Counted from the stretch's first letter, positions 44,064 to 52,751 are shown. The stretch is 64,000 nucleotides of DNA from Henriciella algicola (GCF_003576245.1 NZ_QWGA01000003.1:1426001-1490000), one strand, 5' to 3'. The notes: generated by a model from the letters alone, not told the origin. A program made the numbers and translations.

Positions 44064-44343
44064 TCCTGAAATCAAGCACTCAGAAAGCGATAGCGGCGGG
44101 GTCTTCCACACGACTATTGATGGCCACAAAGCTGAAATGACCTACTCAAAGGCTGGCACGACGGTCATGATCATTGATCATACGGGCGTGCCCGAAGCGC
44201 TCGGCGGTCAGGGCGTGGGTCTGAAGCTGGTCGAGGCCGGCATCGCCCTTGCGCGTGAGCGCGGACTGAAAATCATGCCGCTCTGCCCCTTCGCAAAGGC
44301 GCAGTTCGAGAAGCACCCGGAATGGAAGGATGTCCTTCGATGA
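44056..44343 (+). CDS. Mini-GNAT protein (YjdJ type), copy 1
   Basis: A 95-residue protein of the short YjdJ/Acetyltransf_CG family: TYSKAGTTVMIIDHTGVPEALGGQGVGLKLVEAGIALARERGLKIMPLCPFAKAQFEKHPEWKDVL. The GGQGVG segment is the CoA pyrophosphate loop. The gene overlaps the photolyase-like gene by eight bases and the second copy by four, so all are one translational unit. Confidence 0.88.
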   Translation: MADPEIKHSESDSGGVFHTTIDGHKAEMTYSKAGTTVMIIDHTGVPEALGGQGVGLKLVEAGIALARERGLKIMPLCPFAKAQFEKHPEWKDVLR

Positions 44344-44615
44344 GCGACCTCACACTTCAGGATGACGGCAAGCAACTGACAACGGATGTCGAAGGCCACG
44401 AACTTGTCATCCGCTATGGCTGGCAGGGCGATGACGTCATGCGGGTTGATTTTGTCGGCGTGCCATCAGCGCTCGGCGGACGCGGCCTCGGCACGAAGCT
44501 GGTCGGCAAGCTGGTTGAAAAAGCGCGCGCGGAGAATTTCAAGCTGGTGCCGGTCTGCGGTTTTGCCCGAACGCAGATCGACAGGCATCCGGACTGGAAG
44601 GATGTGCTCGCCTGA
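44340..44615 (+). CDS. Mini-GNAT protein (YjdJ type), copy 2
   Basis: A 91-residue paralogue of the preceding gene with GVPSALGGRGLGTKLVGKLVEKARAENFKLVPVCGFARTQIDRHPDWKDVL. Start ATG at 44340 overlaps the previous stop (ATGA). The two copies differ in about half of their residues, suggesting an old tandem duplication with different partners or heterodimer formation. Confidence 0.88.
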   Translation: MSDLTLQDDGKQLTTDVEGHELVIRYGWQGDDVMRVDFVGVPSALGGRGLGTKLVGKLVEKARAENFKLVPVCGFARTQIDRHPDWKDVLA

Positions 44616-44630
44616 TCCATTACGTCAGGT

Positions 44631-45083
44631 ATGAGCAAGCCATTCTGGGAAACCAAAAGACTGACAGAGATGACCCCGCAGGAGTGGGAGTCGCTTTGCG
44701 ATGGCTGCGCGAAATGCTGCCTCATCAAGCTTGAGGACGAAGATAGCGGCGACGTCGCCTATACGAGGCTGCACTGCAAACTCCTCGACGCTGATCTCTG
44801 CCGCTGCGCAGACTATGAGAACCGCAAGGCCAAGGTGCCGGACTGCGTGATCCTGACGCCGAAATCGGTGTCAGAGCTGAAATGGATGCCGAAAAGCTGT
44901 GCCTATCGCCGCGTGCATGAGGGACGCGGACTGGAAGACTGGCATCATCTCGTCTGCGGTGACCGTCAGCGCATCCATGAGGTCGGCAAATCGATCATGG
45001 GCCAGACGGTGAGTGAAGAGACGGTCTTCGAGGAAGACCAGATCGACTGGATCATCGACTGGGACGGCAATCCGCCGGACTGA
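44631..45083 (+). CDS. YcgN-family cysteine-cluster protein
   Basis: A 150-residue protein of the UPF0260/YcgN family. The cluster CDGCAKCC (about 22-29) with later cysteines in LHCKLLDADLCRCADYENRK and DCVILTP and the final SCAYRRVHEGRGLEDWHHLV match the family. The cysteines probably bind an iron-sulfur cluster or zinc; the function is unknown. It lies 15 bases downstream of the second GNAT. Confidence 0.92.
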   Translation: MSKPFWETKRLTEMTPQEWESLCDGCAKCCLIKLEDEDSGDVAYTRLHCKLLDADLCRCADYENRKAKVPDCVILTPKSVSELKWMPKSCAYRRVHEGRGLEDWHHLVCGDRQRIHEVGKSIMGQTVSEETVFEEDQIDWIIDWDGNPPD

Positions 45084-45119
45084 TCGCCAGCCCGGCAGTT
45101 ACCAGATTTCAAACGGGGC

Positions 45120-46169
45120 TTATGGCCCCTCGATCTCGTAACCCTTGTCACGCAGCAGGGTGATGACGCTGTCAGGCCCTGCAAGGTGGCCTGCACCAAC
45201 CGCGACGAAGACCGTGCCTTCGACATCATCGAGGAAGCCTTCGATCTGCGGCACCCAGTTCTCGTTCCGCTCAACAAAGAGGGCATCATAGATGCCGTCG
45301 CCGCCGCCCGTATCGGGGTTCGCCACGAGCATGCCCAGACCTTCGACATCGCCGTCACGCCACTCATCGACAACCTGATCGAGGGTGCGGCTGGTATCAC
45401 CCAGCGTGATGGAGGTCTCATAGAGGTAGGCGGCCTGCGTATCTTCCGGCAGTTCGTCAAAGATCGCGGCCTGATCGGCGGCGGTTTCAAGGAAGGCAAA
45501 TTCCTTACCGGCCGCTTCTGCATCGGCGATCAGGATCTGCTCAATGCCGGCATTCGGGTCAAACCCATCAGACTGAAGCTGTAGAACGGACAGGTTCACA
45601 GCCGCCATCCACGGCTCCATCGGGTCGAAAGCAGAGACGGGCAGGTTGAGGCCAGACAGCGCTTCTTCAAAAGCCGTGAGAACCGGGTCTGGCAGCTCAT
45701 TGCTGAGCGTGCGCCCATCCCCATAAAAACCGCGAGACAGGAAATCACGGGCGACGGCCTGCTGGCCTTCCTCACTCACCATGTCGAGCTCAAGGACAAG
45801 CAGGTCAGCCGAATTGAATTTCTCGGTGAACTCGTCGGTGCGCCAGTCGAGGTCCGGCCGCATCAGATGGACAGTGCCGAAGATGTGGACCGTCGTGTCC
45901 TCGTCGGACATGGTCCAGATTGCGGGTGAGCCGTCACCATTGGTGGCCTGCGCCTGCTCCAGCGCCGCATCAAACTCAGCCATCAGCTCATCGCGCGAGC
46001 GATATTCAGCAGAGCCCTCAGGGCTTGTGTCTTCAGCGCCCGTGCCGGTTTCGACGACGGCTGGTTCGTCGCTCATGGCGGCCTCATCGCTGCCAGACGG
46101 GCTACAGGCTGCGAGCGCGGCAAAGGCAATGGCGCTCAGGCCTGAAACGAAATGGAAGCTGCGGCTCAT
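45120..46169 (-). CDS. TraB/GumN-family lipoprotein
   Basis: A 349-residue protein with a lipoprotein signal peptide (LAAC, Cys about 22), a low-complexity acidic linker and the TraB/GumN (Tiki-like protease superfamily) domain: [18 protein letters not shown] (about 87-104), a central [19 protein letters not shown] region and [27 protein letters not shown] at the end, with the GTVH and GAGHL motifs that carry predicted metal ligands. AGGAGA upstream. Confidence 0.87.
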   Translation of the reverse strand: MSRSFHFVSGLSAIAFAALAACSPSGSDEAAMSDEPAVVETGTGAEDTSPEGSAEYRSRDELMAEFDAALEQAQATNGDGSPAIWTMSDEDTTVHIFGTVHLMRPDLDWRTDEFTEKFNSADLLVLELDMVSEEGQQAVARDFLSRGFYGDGRTLSNELPDPVLTAFEEALSGLNLPVSAFDPMEPWMAAVNLSVLQLQSDGFDPNAGIEQILIADAEAAGKEFAFLETAADQAAIFDELPEDTQAAYLYETSITLGDTSRTLDQVVDEWRDGDVEGLGMLVANPDTGGGDGIYDALFVERNENWVPQIEGFLDDVEGTVFVAVGAGHLAGPDSVITLLRDKGYEIEGP

Positions 46170-46311
46170 ACGGGTAATCTCCTAAAGACGGGCGGCCCGC
46201 GATGCGGGCGACAGGCTTTACTACATGCCAACGGACACTGGCACAAAGCTGATTTGGCGTGTTTCGCAAAGATTGCACCTGCGCCCCCATTCGCATAGAG
46301 GGATTGGCAAC

Positions 46312-46388
46312 GCACCTATAGCTCAGCTGGATAGAGCGCTGCCCTCCGAAGGCAGAGGTCACAGGTTCGAATCCTGTTAGGTGCGCCA
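46312..46388 (+). tRNA. tRNA-Arg (CCG)
   Basis: Cloverleaf reads GCACCTA / TAGGTGC acceptor stem, D-arm GCTC..GAGC, anticodon stem CTGCC / GGCAG with loop CTCCGAA (anticodon CCG), T-loop TTCGAAT. CCA is encoded at 46386-46388. Confidence 0.96.
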
Positions 46389-46414
46389 TTCATTCAAATT
46401 GTCGGTGGGATGTC

Positions 46415-46488
46415 TGGAGCGGATAGCGGGAATCGAACCCGCATCCTCAGCTTGGAAGGCTGCTGCACTACCATTGTGCTATATCCGC
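46415..46488 (-). tRNA. tRNA-Gly (TCC)
   Basis: On the minus strand the acceptor stem GCGGATA pairs with its complement, D-arm GCAC..GTGC, anticodon loop CTTCCAA (anticodon TCC) and T-loop TTCGATT are clear. CCA is encoded (TGG at 46415-46417 on the plus strand). Confidence 0.95.
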
Positions 46489-46654
46489 GCGCCAGAGGGC
46501 CACGAGATACTTCGGGGCGCGGCGCGATGCAAGTGAAGAGGCGCGCGGATGGCAGTGGGCGCGATTGCAACTCGACGTGACTTTGGTGCCGAATGCTGAC
46601 CCGCAGCCCTGAGCGCGATCCATCGCGGAACGTAGTGAAGCGGGGATCAACTAG

Positions 46655-46679
46655 GAAAAGCCCCTGCCGGGGCATTTTC
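46655..46679. terminator. Terminator-like hairpin downstream of tRNA-Tyr
   Basis: On the minus strand GCCCC-GGCA-GGGGC (46673-46660) is followed by TTTTCC, suitable for ending the tRNA-Tyr transcript 60 bases after the mature 3' end. The plus strand also has ATTTT after the hairpin, so it may work in both directions. Confidence 0.7.
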
Positions 46680-46735
46680 ATCCTAAATTCGATCCACTGG
46701 ATCGAATTTTTCACGCAGTGAACTGGATGAAAATG
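46673..46735. repeat. Nested palindromes next to tRNA-Tyr
   Basis: A 25-bp palindrome with 12-bp arms and one central base (AAATTCGATCCA-C-TGGATCGAATTT, 46685-46709) lies inside a wider inverted repeat CATTTTCATCC (46673-46683) / GGATGAAAATG (46725-46735). The right outer arm reaches two bases into the encoded CCA of tRNA-Tyr. Confidence 0.7.
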
Positions 46736-46818
46736 GTGGAGGGGACAGGATTCGAACCTGTGTACGCTATGCGGGCAGATTTACAGTCTGCTGCCTTTAA
46801 CCACTCGGCCACCCCTCC
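46734..46818 (-). tRNA. tRNA-Tyr (GTA)
   Basis: A class II tRNA of 85 nt with a long variable arm (CCCGCATAGCG region). Anticodon stem CAGAC / ATCTG region with GTA anticodon, acceptor GGAGGGG pairing with CCCCTCC, T-loop TTCGAAT. CCA is encoded. Confidence 0.95.
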
Positions 46819-46916
46819 AGGGATTGCCTTGCAGCGTCGGTAATTGACGCTGCCACATCGGACCGCCAAAAGGCTGTCATCAACAACCCGGTCGCTCCGA
46901 AGCGCGCTTTATAGGG

Positions 46917-47687
46917 ATGAAGCCCATTCCACGCAACCATGAGAAACGGCGATTTGCAGCGCGATCTGCACCAGACCCGAATGAGCCGCTCTGGCTCTGG
47001 GGTCAGCATGCCGTCGAAGCCGCAATTTCCAACAAGAACAGGGTCATTCTGCGCTGGGTCGCGACAGAGAATGCGGCCAAGCGCACCGGCCTGACAGGCT
47101 TTGAAGTCATGGACCAGAAGGCGCTCAGCAAGCTGCTGCCGCCCAGCGCGGTCCATCAGGGCATCGCCATCAAGGTCGAGCCGGCCGAGCCGTCCGCACT
47201 GGAAGACGTGATCAACCGTCCTGATGCGCCGGACACGTTGTGCATTCTCGACCAGATTTCGGACCCGCATAATCTCGGCGCCATCTTCAGGTCCGCAGCC
47301 GCATTCGGTGTCGGCGGCCTTGTCCTGCAGACGCGGCATACACCGCCGCTGACCGGCGTGGTCGCCAAGTCTGCGGCAGGCGCCATCGAGACGGTCGAGG
47401 AAATTCGCGTCGTGAACATCGCCCGCGCGCTCGATGCGCTGGGGGCAGCGGGCTATCATACGGTGGGTCTCGCCGGTGAAGGACAGGAACACCTTTCTGA
47501 TTCCGTCAGCGGGGCCCGCAAGATCGCCTTTGTGATGGGGGCGGAAGGATCAGGTCTTCGCCCGGCTGTGGCCAAGGCGTGCGCAACGCTGGCGCGCATT
47601 CCCATGGTGCCTGGCATGGAAAGTCTCAACGTTTCCAACGCGGCAGCCATTGCCTTCTATGAGGCGATGCGGTCAAAACAGCTTTAA
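46917..47687 (+). CDS. rlmB: 23S rRNA (guanosine-2'-O-)-methyltransferase RlmB
   Basis: A 256-residue SPOUT methyltransferase (SpoU family), modifying G2251 of 23S rRNA in E. coli. It has the N-terminal L30e-like substrate-binding domain (LWLWGQHAVEAAISNKNRVI), then the knotted domain with ILDQISDPHNLGAIFRSAAAFGV (motif 1), VMGAEGSGLRP (motif 2) and IPMVPGMESLNVSNAAAIAFYEA (motif 3). Downstream of tRNA-Tyr on the opposite strand. Shares one base with the next gene. Confidence 0.93.
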   Translation: MKPIPRNHEKRRFAARSAPDPNEPLWLWGQHAVEAAISNKNRVILRWVATENAAKRTGLTGFEVMDQKALSKLLPPSAVHQGIAIKVEPAEPSALEDVINRPDAPDTLCILDQISDPHNLGAIFRSAAAFGVGGLVLQTRHTPPLTGVVAKSAAGAIETVEEIRVVNIARALDALGAAGYHTVGLAGEGQEHLSDSVSGARKIAFVMGAEGSGLRPAVAKACATLARIPMVPGMESLNVSNAAAIAFYEAMRSKQL

Positions 47688-48556
47688 TGACACTTCTCGG
47701 ACCGACTTCGCACACCTATTTCTCGCAGCGCCTCAAGCTGCACTATGCCGACTGGGGCAATGAAGACGCGCCGCCGCTCCTTCTGGTGCATGGTGGGCGT
47801 GACCATTGCCGCAGCTGGGACTGGACGGCAGAGGCCCTGCGCAAGGACTGGCACGTCATTGCGCCGGATCTTCGCGGCCATGGCGACAGCGCCTGGTCGC
47901 CTGAAGGCAATTACAACATGCAGGCGTATATCTACGACCTCGCCCAGCTGATCCATCAGCTGAAGCTTGCGCCTGTCACCATCGTATCCCATTCGCTCGG
48001 CGGGAATATCTGCCTGCGTTATACCGGCCTCTATCCGGAAAATGTCCGCAAGATCGTGGCCATCGAGGGCCTCGGGCCGAGCCCAAGCCGCCTGGAAGAA
48101 CGCCGCAAGACGCCGTGGCAGGATCATTTCCGCAAGATGATCGATGACAAGCGCGGTCTCGCTGGCCGCCAGCCAAAGCGCTACGAGTCACTGGAGCAGG
48201 CCTATGCCCGGATGAAGGAAGAGAATAGCTTCCTGACGGCCGAGCAGGCACGCCACCTCACCATCAATGGTATCGCCCGCAATGAGGACGGTACCTATTC
48301 GTGGAAGTTCGACAATTACCTCCGCGTCTGGGAGTCAGTCGACATCACGCATGAGCAGGTGGCCGAGCTCTGGTCGAATATCAGCTGTCCGACCCTGCTG
48401 CTCTACGGCGAGAAAAGCTGGGCCTCGAACCCGGCCGAAGATGGCCGGATCAAGCACTTCAAACATGCCGATGTGAAGATGTTCCCAGAAGCTGGCCACT
48501 GGCTGCACCATGACCAGTTCGATCTCTTCATCGAGACGCTTCAGGACTTCCTCTAG
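47687..48556 (+). CDS. Alpha/beta hydrolase
   Basis: A 289-residue hydrolase. LLLVHGGRDHCRSWDW (oxyanion region), IVSHSLGGNICLRY (nucleophile Ser about 106) and AGHWLHHDQFD (catalytic His) are present. Cytosolic; substrate unknown, similar in layout to epoxide hydrolase/haloalkane dehalogenase-type enzymes. It starts one base within the rlmB stop (TAATG) and its stop TAG is shared in a CTAG with the convergent gene. Confidence 0.88.
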   Translation: MTLLGPTSHTYFSQRLKLHYADWGNEDAPPLLLVHGGRDHCRSWDWTAEALRKDWHVIAPDLRGHGDSAWSPEGNYNMQAYIYDLAQLIHQLKLAPVTIVSHSLGGNICLRYTGLYPENVRKIVAIEGLGPSPSRLEERRKTPWQDHFRKMIDDKRGLAGRQPKRYESLEQAYARMKEENSFLTAEQARHLTINGIARNEDGTYSWKFDNYLRVWESVDITHEQVAELWSNISCPTLLLYGEKSWASNPAEDGRIKHFKHADVKMFPEAGHWLHHDQFDLFIETLQDFL

Positions 48557-49590
48557 CCTGACACCTCTTTCAGGAACTGCGCGATGCTGGCCGCTGTCTG
48601 GCGGCTGATGTCGGGGCACATATGCGCGGCGATTTCTGTGCCGTGGCTGGTGCCCATGACATTACGGCATTGGGCCGGCTGTCCGGTGCGCAGGAGCAGG
48701 CGGTAAAACTCGATGCCTTCATCGCGCAGCGGGTCGCACTCATTCACGCTGATCATCACGGGCGGCAGGCCCTTCACATCCTCTTCGCTGGCAAAGAGCG
48801 GCCAGGCAAGCGGATCCTTCGCCTCATAGGCGTCGATGCCGTAGGCGATTGCCGCGCCCATGCCTTCAAGGTGGAGCAGGATGCCATTGTTCTCGATACT
48901 GGAGGGCAGGCGGTCGTCAGGCCACTTGCCCGCGATGTCCGGGCAAAGCGCGTAGAGACCTTTGACGAGGCCGATATCGCCATCCCGGTTGAGCTTGAGG
49001 CCCGTGGCGAGCGTGAGATTGCCGCCGCCGCTTTCGCCTGCGACGATGATCCGGTCCTTGTCGATGCCGAGCTTGCCAGCATTCTCGCTGACCCATCTGA
49101 CGCCGGACGCACAGTCATTGAGGCCCGCTGGAAACGGTTCGATCTCCGGGGCCGAGGAGGGGCGCAGACTGTTGCGGAAATCCACCATGGCGATCGCCAT
49201 GCCCTGATGCGCCAGCAGGCGGCCCCATGTCCGGTACATCGCGTCGAAGCAGGAGAAATCCTGCATGCCGCCGCCATGAATGTAATAGACGCAAGGCAGC
49301 GCTCCGGCGCCTTCCGGCTTGATGAGCTGGATCTTCACCGTGTTGCCATCGGGCTGAGAGGTGAATCCATGGGTCGAGATATCGAGGCCCTTGGTGGGGG
49401 CGAGTGGCTCAGTGTCGATCTGGGAGAAGAGCTTCTGCACCATGGCGGCGCGCTCATTTGCTTCGGGTGAATTGGCGCGTGCGACCATTTCCTCGCGCGT
49501 CGTCGCCGGGTTCGGCGCTGGCTGCGGCATGGTTGTGAGCATTGCGCGAATGCGCGGGTCCAGTCTCGGATCGTCTGCGCCCTTTGCCAT
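48553..49590 (-). CDS. Alpha/beta hydrolase, esterase/lipase family IV
   Basis: A 345-residue esterase. YYIHGGGMQDFSCFD is the HGGG oxyanion motif and GESGGGN the nucleophile elbow (Ser about 203); SHGTE near the end gives the His. The ATG at 49590 has GGAGG six bases upstream and is preferred to upstream in-frame starts, whose extension is basic and low-complexity. Its stop overlaps that of the preceding plus-strand gene. Confidence 0.87.
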   Translation of the reverse strand: MAKGADDPRLDPRIRAMLTTMPQPAPNPATTREEMVARANSPEANERAAMVQKLFSQIDTEPLAPTKGLDISTHGFTSQPDGNTVKIQLIKPEGAGALPCVYYIHGGGMQDFSCFDAMYRTWGRLLAHQGMAIAMVDFRNSLRPSSAPEIEPFPAGLNDCASGVRWVSENAGKLGIDKDRIIVAGESGGGNLTLATGLKLNRDGDIGLVKGLYALCPDIAGKWPDDRLPSSIENNGILLHLEGMGAAIAYGIDAYEAKDPLAWPLFASEEDVKGLPPVMISVNECDPLRDEGIEFYRLLLRTGQPAQCRNVMGTSHGTEIAAHMCPDISRQTAASIAQFLKEVSG

Positions 49591-49666
49591 TCTTATCCTC
49601 CCTTTGGCTTTTCTTGTTCTCTCAGCCTTAGCACGGGGAGGGCGGCTGAGGCAGGGGCTCGCAAGG

Positions 49667-50278
49667 TCAACCTTTGGCGCGCGGCAGCTTGATGCCAAAG
49701 ATGATAGCCATCGCGCGGGAGATGAAGGCCGTCGCCATGCCCGCGGCAAAGGCGATGGCTTCAGGCGCGCCAAGTGCAACCGCCGCGAAATAGACGCCGG
49801 ACCCTGCCAGTGCGCAGGTCGCGTAAAGCTCCCCCTCTTTCAGCACCAGCGGTTCCTCATTGGCGATCACATCGCGCAGCAGGCCGCCCGCGCTCGCCGT
49901 GATCGCGCCCATGATAACAACGACGAGAAAACCGTGGCCGAGCGACATGGCCTTGGCGGCGCCTGTGACGGCGAAGAGCGACATGCCCACCGCGTCTGGC
50001 CAGCGAAGGGCGCGGAACTGGCTGACATAGCGATAGAACAGGAAAGCGGTCAGCCCGCCCGCAATCGCCAGCACGAGCGTTAGCGTATCGGACAGCCAGA
50101 AGACGGGCGCGCCGAGCAGGAGGTCGCGCAGCGTGCCCCCGCCAATAGCTGGCAGGAAGGCGAGCACGATCACGCCGAGCAGGTCCATCTCCTTGCGCAC
50201 GGCAAGCACGCCGCCAGAGATGGCGAAGACGAAGACGCCGAACCGGTCGGCAAAGGCCATGAGAAGGTCTGGGCTCAT
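49667..50278 (-). CDS. UPF0126/TRIC-type membrane channel protein
   Basis: A 203-residue protein with seven predicted helices built from two related halves, each with a Gly-rich GGTLRDLLLG / GGLLRDVIANEEPLVL motif. These are the marks of the prokaryotic UPF0126 family, related to eukaryotic TRIC cation channels. AAAGG six bases upstream supports the ATG at 50278. Monocistronic, divergent from ectD. Confidence 0.88.
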   Translation of the reverse strand: MSPDLLMAFADRFGVFVFAISGGVLAVRKEMDLLGVIVLAFLPAIGGGTLRDLLLGAPVFWLSDTLTLVLAIAGGLTAFLFYRYVSQFRALRWPDAVGMSLFAVTGAAKAMSLGHGFLVVVIMGAITASAGGLLRDVIANEEPLVLKEGELYATCALAGSGVYFAAVALGAPEAIAFAAGMATAFISRAMAIIFGIKLPRAKG

Positions 50279-50533
50279 CAGCGGCCTTTTGAAGGAGAAG
50301 CGCTTTGCCGTCCAGCACCTTGCCTGTTCACGGGTGCGCACCACCCGGTTGCATGCGCGCGGCGCTGCGTCTGCATAACCTCAATTAAGATTATGATTAG
50401 TCGTCAGATTTGCTTGCAACCTATGAGTGTGGCCTTGCGTAGGTGGGGCCAGATGAGCGGCACATCCCGCCATCGCAAACGAGAACTGGCGCAGAAAGCG
50501 CCCGCGAAACCAAGAGGATCAGAACGATTAGCC

Positions 50534-51460
50534 ATGCAACAGGTACATGAGGACCGATACACCACCCGTCTCAGCACCAGACCTGAACAGATCGCTCGCC
50601 GCGACAGCGTCGTCCACGCGAAAGGCGGCACCAATCCACCAATCGACCCTTCGCTTGTCCGCGACTTTGAACGCGATGGATTCATCGTGCTTGAGGATGT
50701 CTTTTCGCCAAAAGAGGTCGCCCGCATGCGCGGCACGGCCAATGAGATGCGCGACTATCCAGACAGCCTCGCCGACGAAACCGTCATCTCAGAGCGCGAT
50801 AGCGGCGCAGTCCGCTCCGTCTTCGCGATCCACCGCCAGACGAGCGACTTCGATGTCGTCGCCCGTGACCCACGCCTTGCTGATGTCGCCCGCTACATCC
50901 TGGACGATGAGGTCTACATCCATCAGTCGCGCCTGAACTATAAGCCAGCCTTCAAAGGCAAGGAGTTCTACTGGCATTCCGACTTTGAGACCTGGCACGC
51001 TGAGGATGGCATGCCGGATATGCGCGCCCTCTCCATGTCCGTGATGCTGACGGACAATCACCCGCAGGCTGGCCCTGTCATGTTCGTCCCGGGCAGCCAT
51101 GAGACCTTCATCTCCTGCGTTGGTGAAACGCCTGAGGACAATTACAAATCGTCGCTAAAGCGTCAGGAGACCGGCATTCCGGATGCGGACTCCATCGCCC
51201 AGCTGGTCGATGAGGGCGGCATTGTTGCCCCGGCTCCGAAGGCGGGTTCCGTCGTGATCTTCGACTGCAACACGCTGCACGCCTCGAACGGCAACATCAC
51301 CCCGTTTGAACGGATGAATGCCTTCTTCGTCTTCAATGCGTGGTCAAACCGCCTGAAGGCGCCATTCGCAGCCAATTCAGAGCGCCCTGAGCACATCGCT
51401 CACCGCCGGGTCGAAGCTCCTCTGGCACCGCTATCGAAAGTGACTGGCAGGCTGTCCTAG
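50534..51460 (+). CDS. ectD: Ectoine hydroxylase
   Basis: EctD is an Fe(II)/2-oxoglutarate dioxygenase that hydroxylates ectoine to 5-hydroxyectoine. The family signature FYWHSDFETWHAEDGMP (about 135-151) is intact, with His and Asp iron ligands and a later DCNTLHASNGN (His). GPVMFVPGSH and RPEHIAHRRVEA also match. The 308-residue start at 50534 fits the family length; an upstream frame extends to 50393 but is basic and unlike EctD. No ectABC genes are in the window. Confidence 0.9.
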   Translation: MQQVHEDRYTTRLSTRPEQIARRDSVVHAKGGTNPPIDPSLVRDFERDGFIVLEDVFSPKEVARMRGTANEMRDYPDSLADETVISERDSGAVRSVFAIHRQTSDFDVVARDPRLADVARYILDDEVYIHQSRLNYKPAFKGKEFYWHSDFETWHAEDGMPDMRALSMSVMLTDNHPQAGPVMFVPGSHETFISCVGETPEDNYKSSLKRQETGIPDADSIAQLVDEGGIVAPAPKAGSVVIFDCNTLHASNGNITPFERMNAFFVFNAWSNRLKAPFAANSERPEHIAHRRVEAPLAPLSKVTGRLS

Positions 51461-51491
51461 AAGGGCGTCCGCACCAGAAACAGTAGAAGGT

Positions 51492-52568
51492 TCAAGCCCG
51501 CAATGCCCCGGCCAGCATGACCCGGTGGTATTTGCGGGCGAACTTTGCCGGAACATCCAGAAGCCGGTGGCGCCCCTCTATCCGGGCCGCAAGGCTTGAG
51601 GCCGATGTCGCGATCTTCTGCGGCGTCGCCAGCGCCAGCGCGCCTGCCCGTACCGGTGCCATATAGGTTGCCAGCTGGCGCTTGTACTGCATCCCCCCGA
51701 GGCCGAGGTGAAGCTCCTTGATGCCTTCGCCCGCGCTCCATTGCGCAAGGCTGAAGAGCAGGGCGAGGCCCGGCTTCTGTTTGGCATAGCGGCTTTCATA
51801 GGCCGGGAACCAGTAGTGCATCACGCGCTCTGACCGCATGCAGTAGGTGATGGCGGCGAGTTCACCCTCAATGTGAAGCGTTGAGAGCACGCCGCGCGCG
51901 TCGCTGGCCTTGCGCTCTGCCAGCGTTTCCAGAAGGCGGCGTGGCCAATCCAGCGAGAAGAGCGGGAAGTGGCCCGACTGCTGATAGGCGACCTGCTTCA
52001 GCTCCAGTAGCCGGTCGAAGGCGGCGTCATCGACTACGTCATGCGCGACAACGGTGCCCGGCGCTTTCAGAAGCGCGTCGACCTTGCGGTGCTCACGCCT
52101 GAAATTCGAGGAGGCTGACTGGCGCTCTGCAAGCCATGCGTCATAGCCAGCCGACAGGTCCATGACCTGATTGCCGTCGCCGATATGGCCGGTCAGGCCG
52201 TGGCGCTGCTGGGTGTAGGGCGCCGCAGTAAACGCATATCCACCGACATGCCGGGTGACGGATCTCTGACAGAGGTCCAGCGCCGTACCGGGCGCTGCGA
52301 CGATGCCGTGAAGGTCATCCATCGGCCCGCCGACAGGGCGTGCGGTGCCTAGCGGGCCGGGCCGCACAGGCCAATAGGCGACCGGCGTGCTGCCTTCAGA
52401 GAACTTCAAAACCTTCACGCCGGGCCGTGCGATATTCGCGGCGGCGGCGTAGGAATACGAGAAGTAGGGGCTCCACAGGAATGGGTCGCTGGCCTGAAGT
52501 GCGGCCCATGCTTCCCGGTCCGCCCCGGTCAGGTCGGCAAAATCAATGAGATCTGATTTGGTCGCCAT
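51492..52568 (-). CDS. CelD/BcsL-type GNAT acetyltransferase
   Basis: A 358-residue protein of the CelD/BcsL group: two GNAT-like halves, with FRREHRKVDALLKAPGTVVAHDVVDDAAFDRLLELKQ (about 160-196) and YCMRSERVMHYWFPAYESRYAKQKPGLALLFSLAQWSAGEGIKELHLGLGG. Members acetylate or transfer aminoacyl groups to polysaccharide or peptidoglycan precursors. No cellulose genes are adjacent. Convergent with ectD. Confidence 0.78.
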   Translation of the reverse strand: MATKSDLIDFADLTGADREAWAALQASDPFLWSPYFSYSYAAAANIARPGVKVLKFSEGSTPVAYWPVRPGPLGTARPVGGPMDDLHGIVAAPGTALDLCQRSVTRHVGGYAFTAAPYTQQRHGLTGHIGDGNQVMDLSAGYDAWLAERQSASSNFRREHRKVDALLKAPGTVVAHDVVDDAAFDRLLELKQVAYQQSGHFPLFSLDWPRRLLETLAERKASDARGVLSTLHIEGELAAITYCMRSERVMHYWFPAYESRYAKQKPGLALLFSLAQWSAGEGIKELHLGLGGMQYKRQLATYMAPVRAGALALATPQKIATSASSLAARIEGRHRLLDVPAKFARKYHRVMLAGALRA

Positions 52569-52677
52569 GGCCCGTCAGAATTGCAGAATATCGTACGCGC
52601 AATACTCTATGGGAAAACGGTTAAGGCGAGAAAAACCAATCCTTCGAAAACGCGGATTGTCGGAAAACCTGATGCGC

Positions 52678-52751
52678 TGGAGCGGGTGAAGGGAATCGAA
52701 CCCTCGTCTTAAGCTTGGGAAGCTTCTGCTCTACCATTGAGCTACACCCGC
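52678..52751 (-). tRNA. tRNA-Gly (CCC)
   Basis: Minus strand GCGGGTG acceptor stem, D-arm GCTC..GAGC, anticodon loop TTCCCAA (anticodon CCC), T-loop TTCGATT, CCA encoded as TGG at 52678-52680. Base pair 27-43 is a mismatch but the rest of the anticodon stem is sound. Confidence 0.94.

Noticed and set aside
46312-46818. Integrated element at the tRNA cluster
   Set aside because: There is no integrase, no direct repeat of a tRNA 3' end and the flanking genes are ordinary core or envelope genes; only the unexplained palindrome remains.
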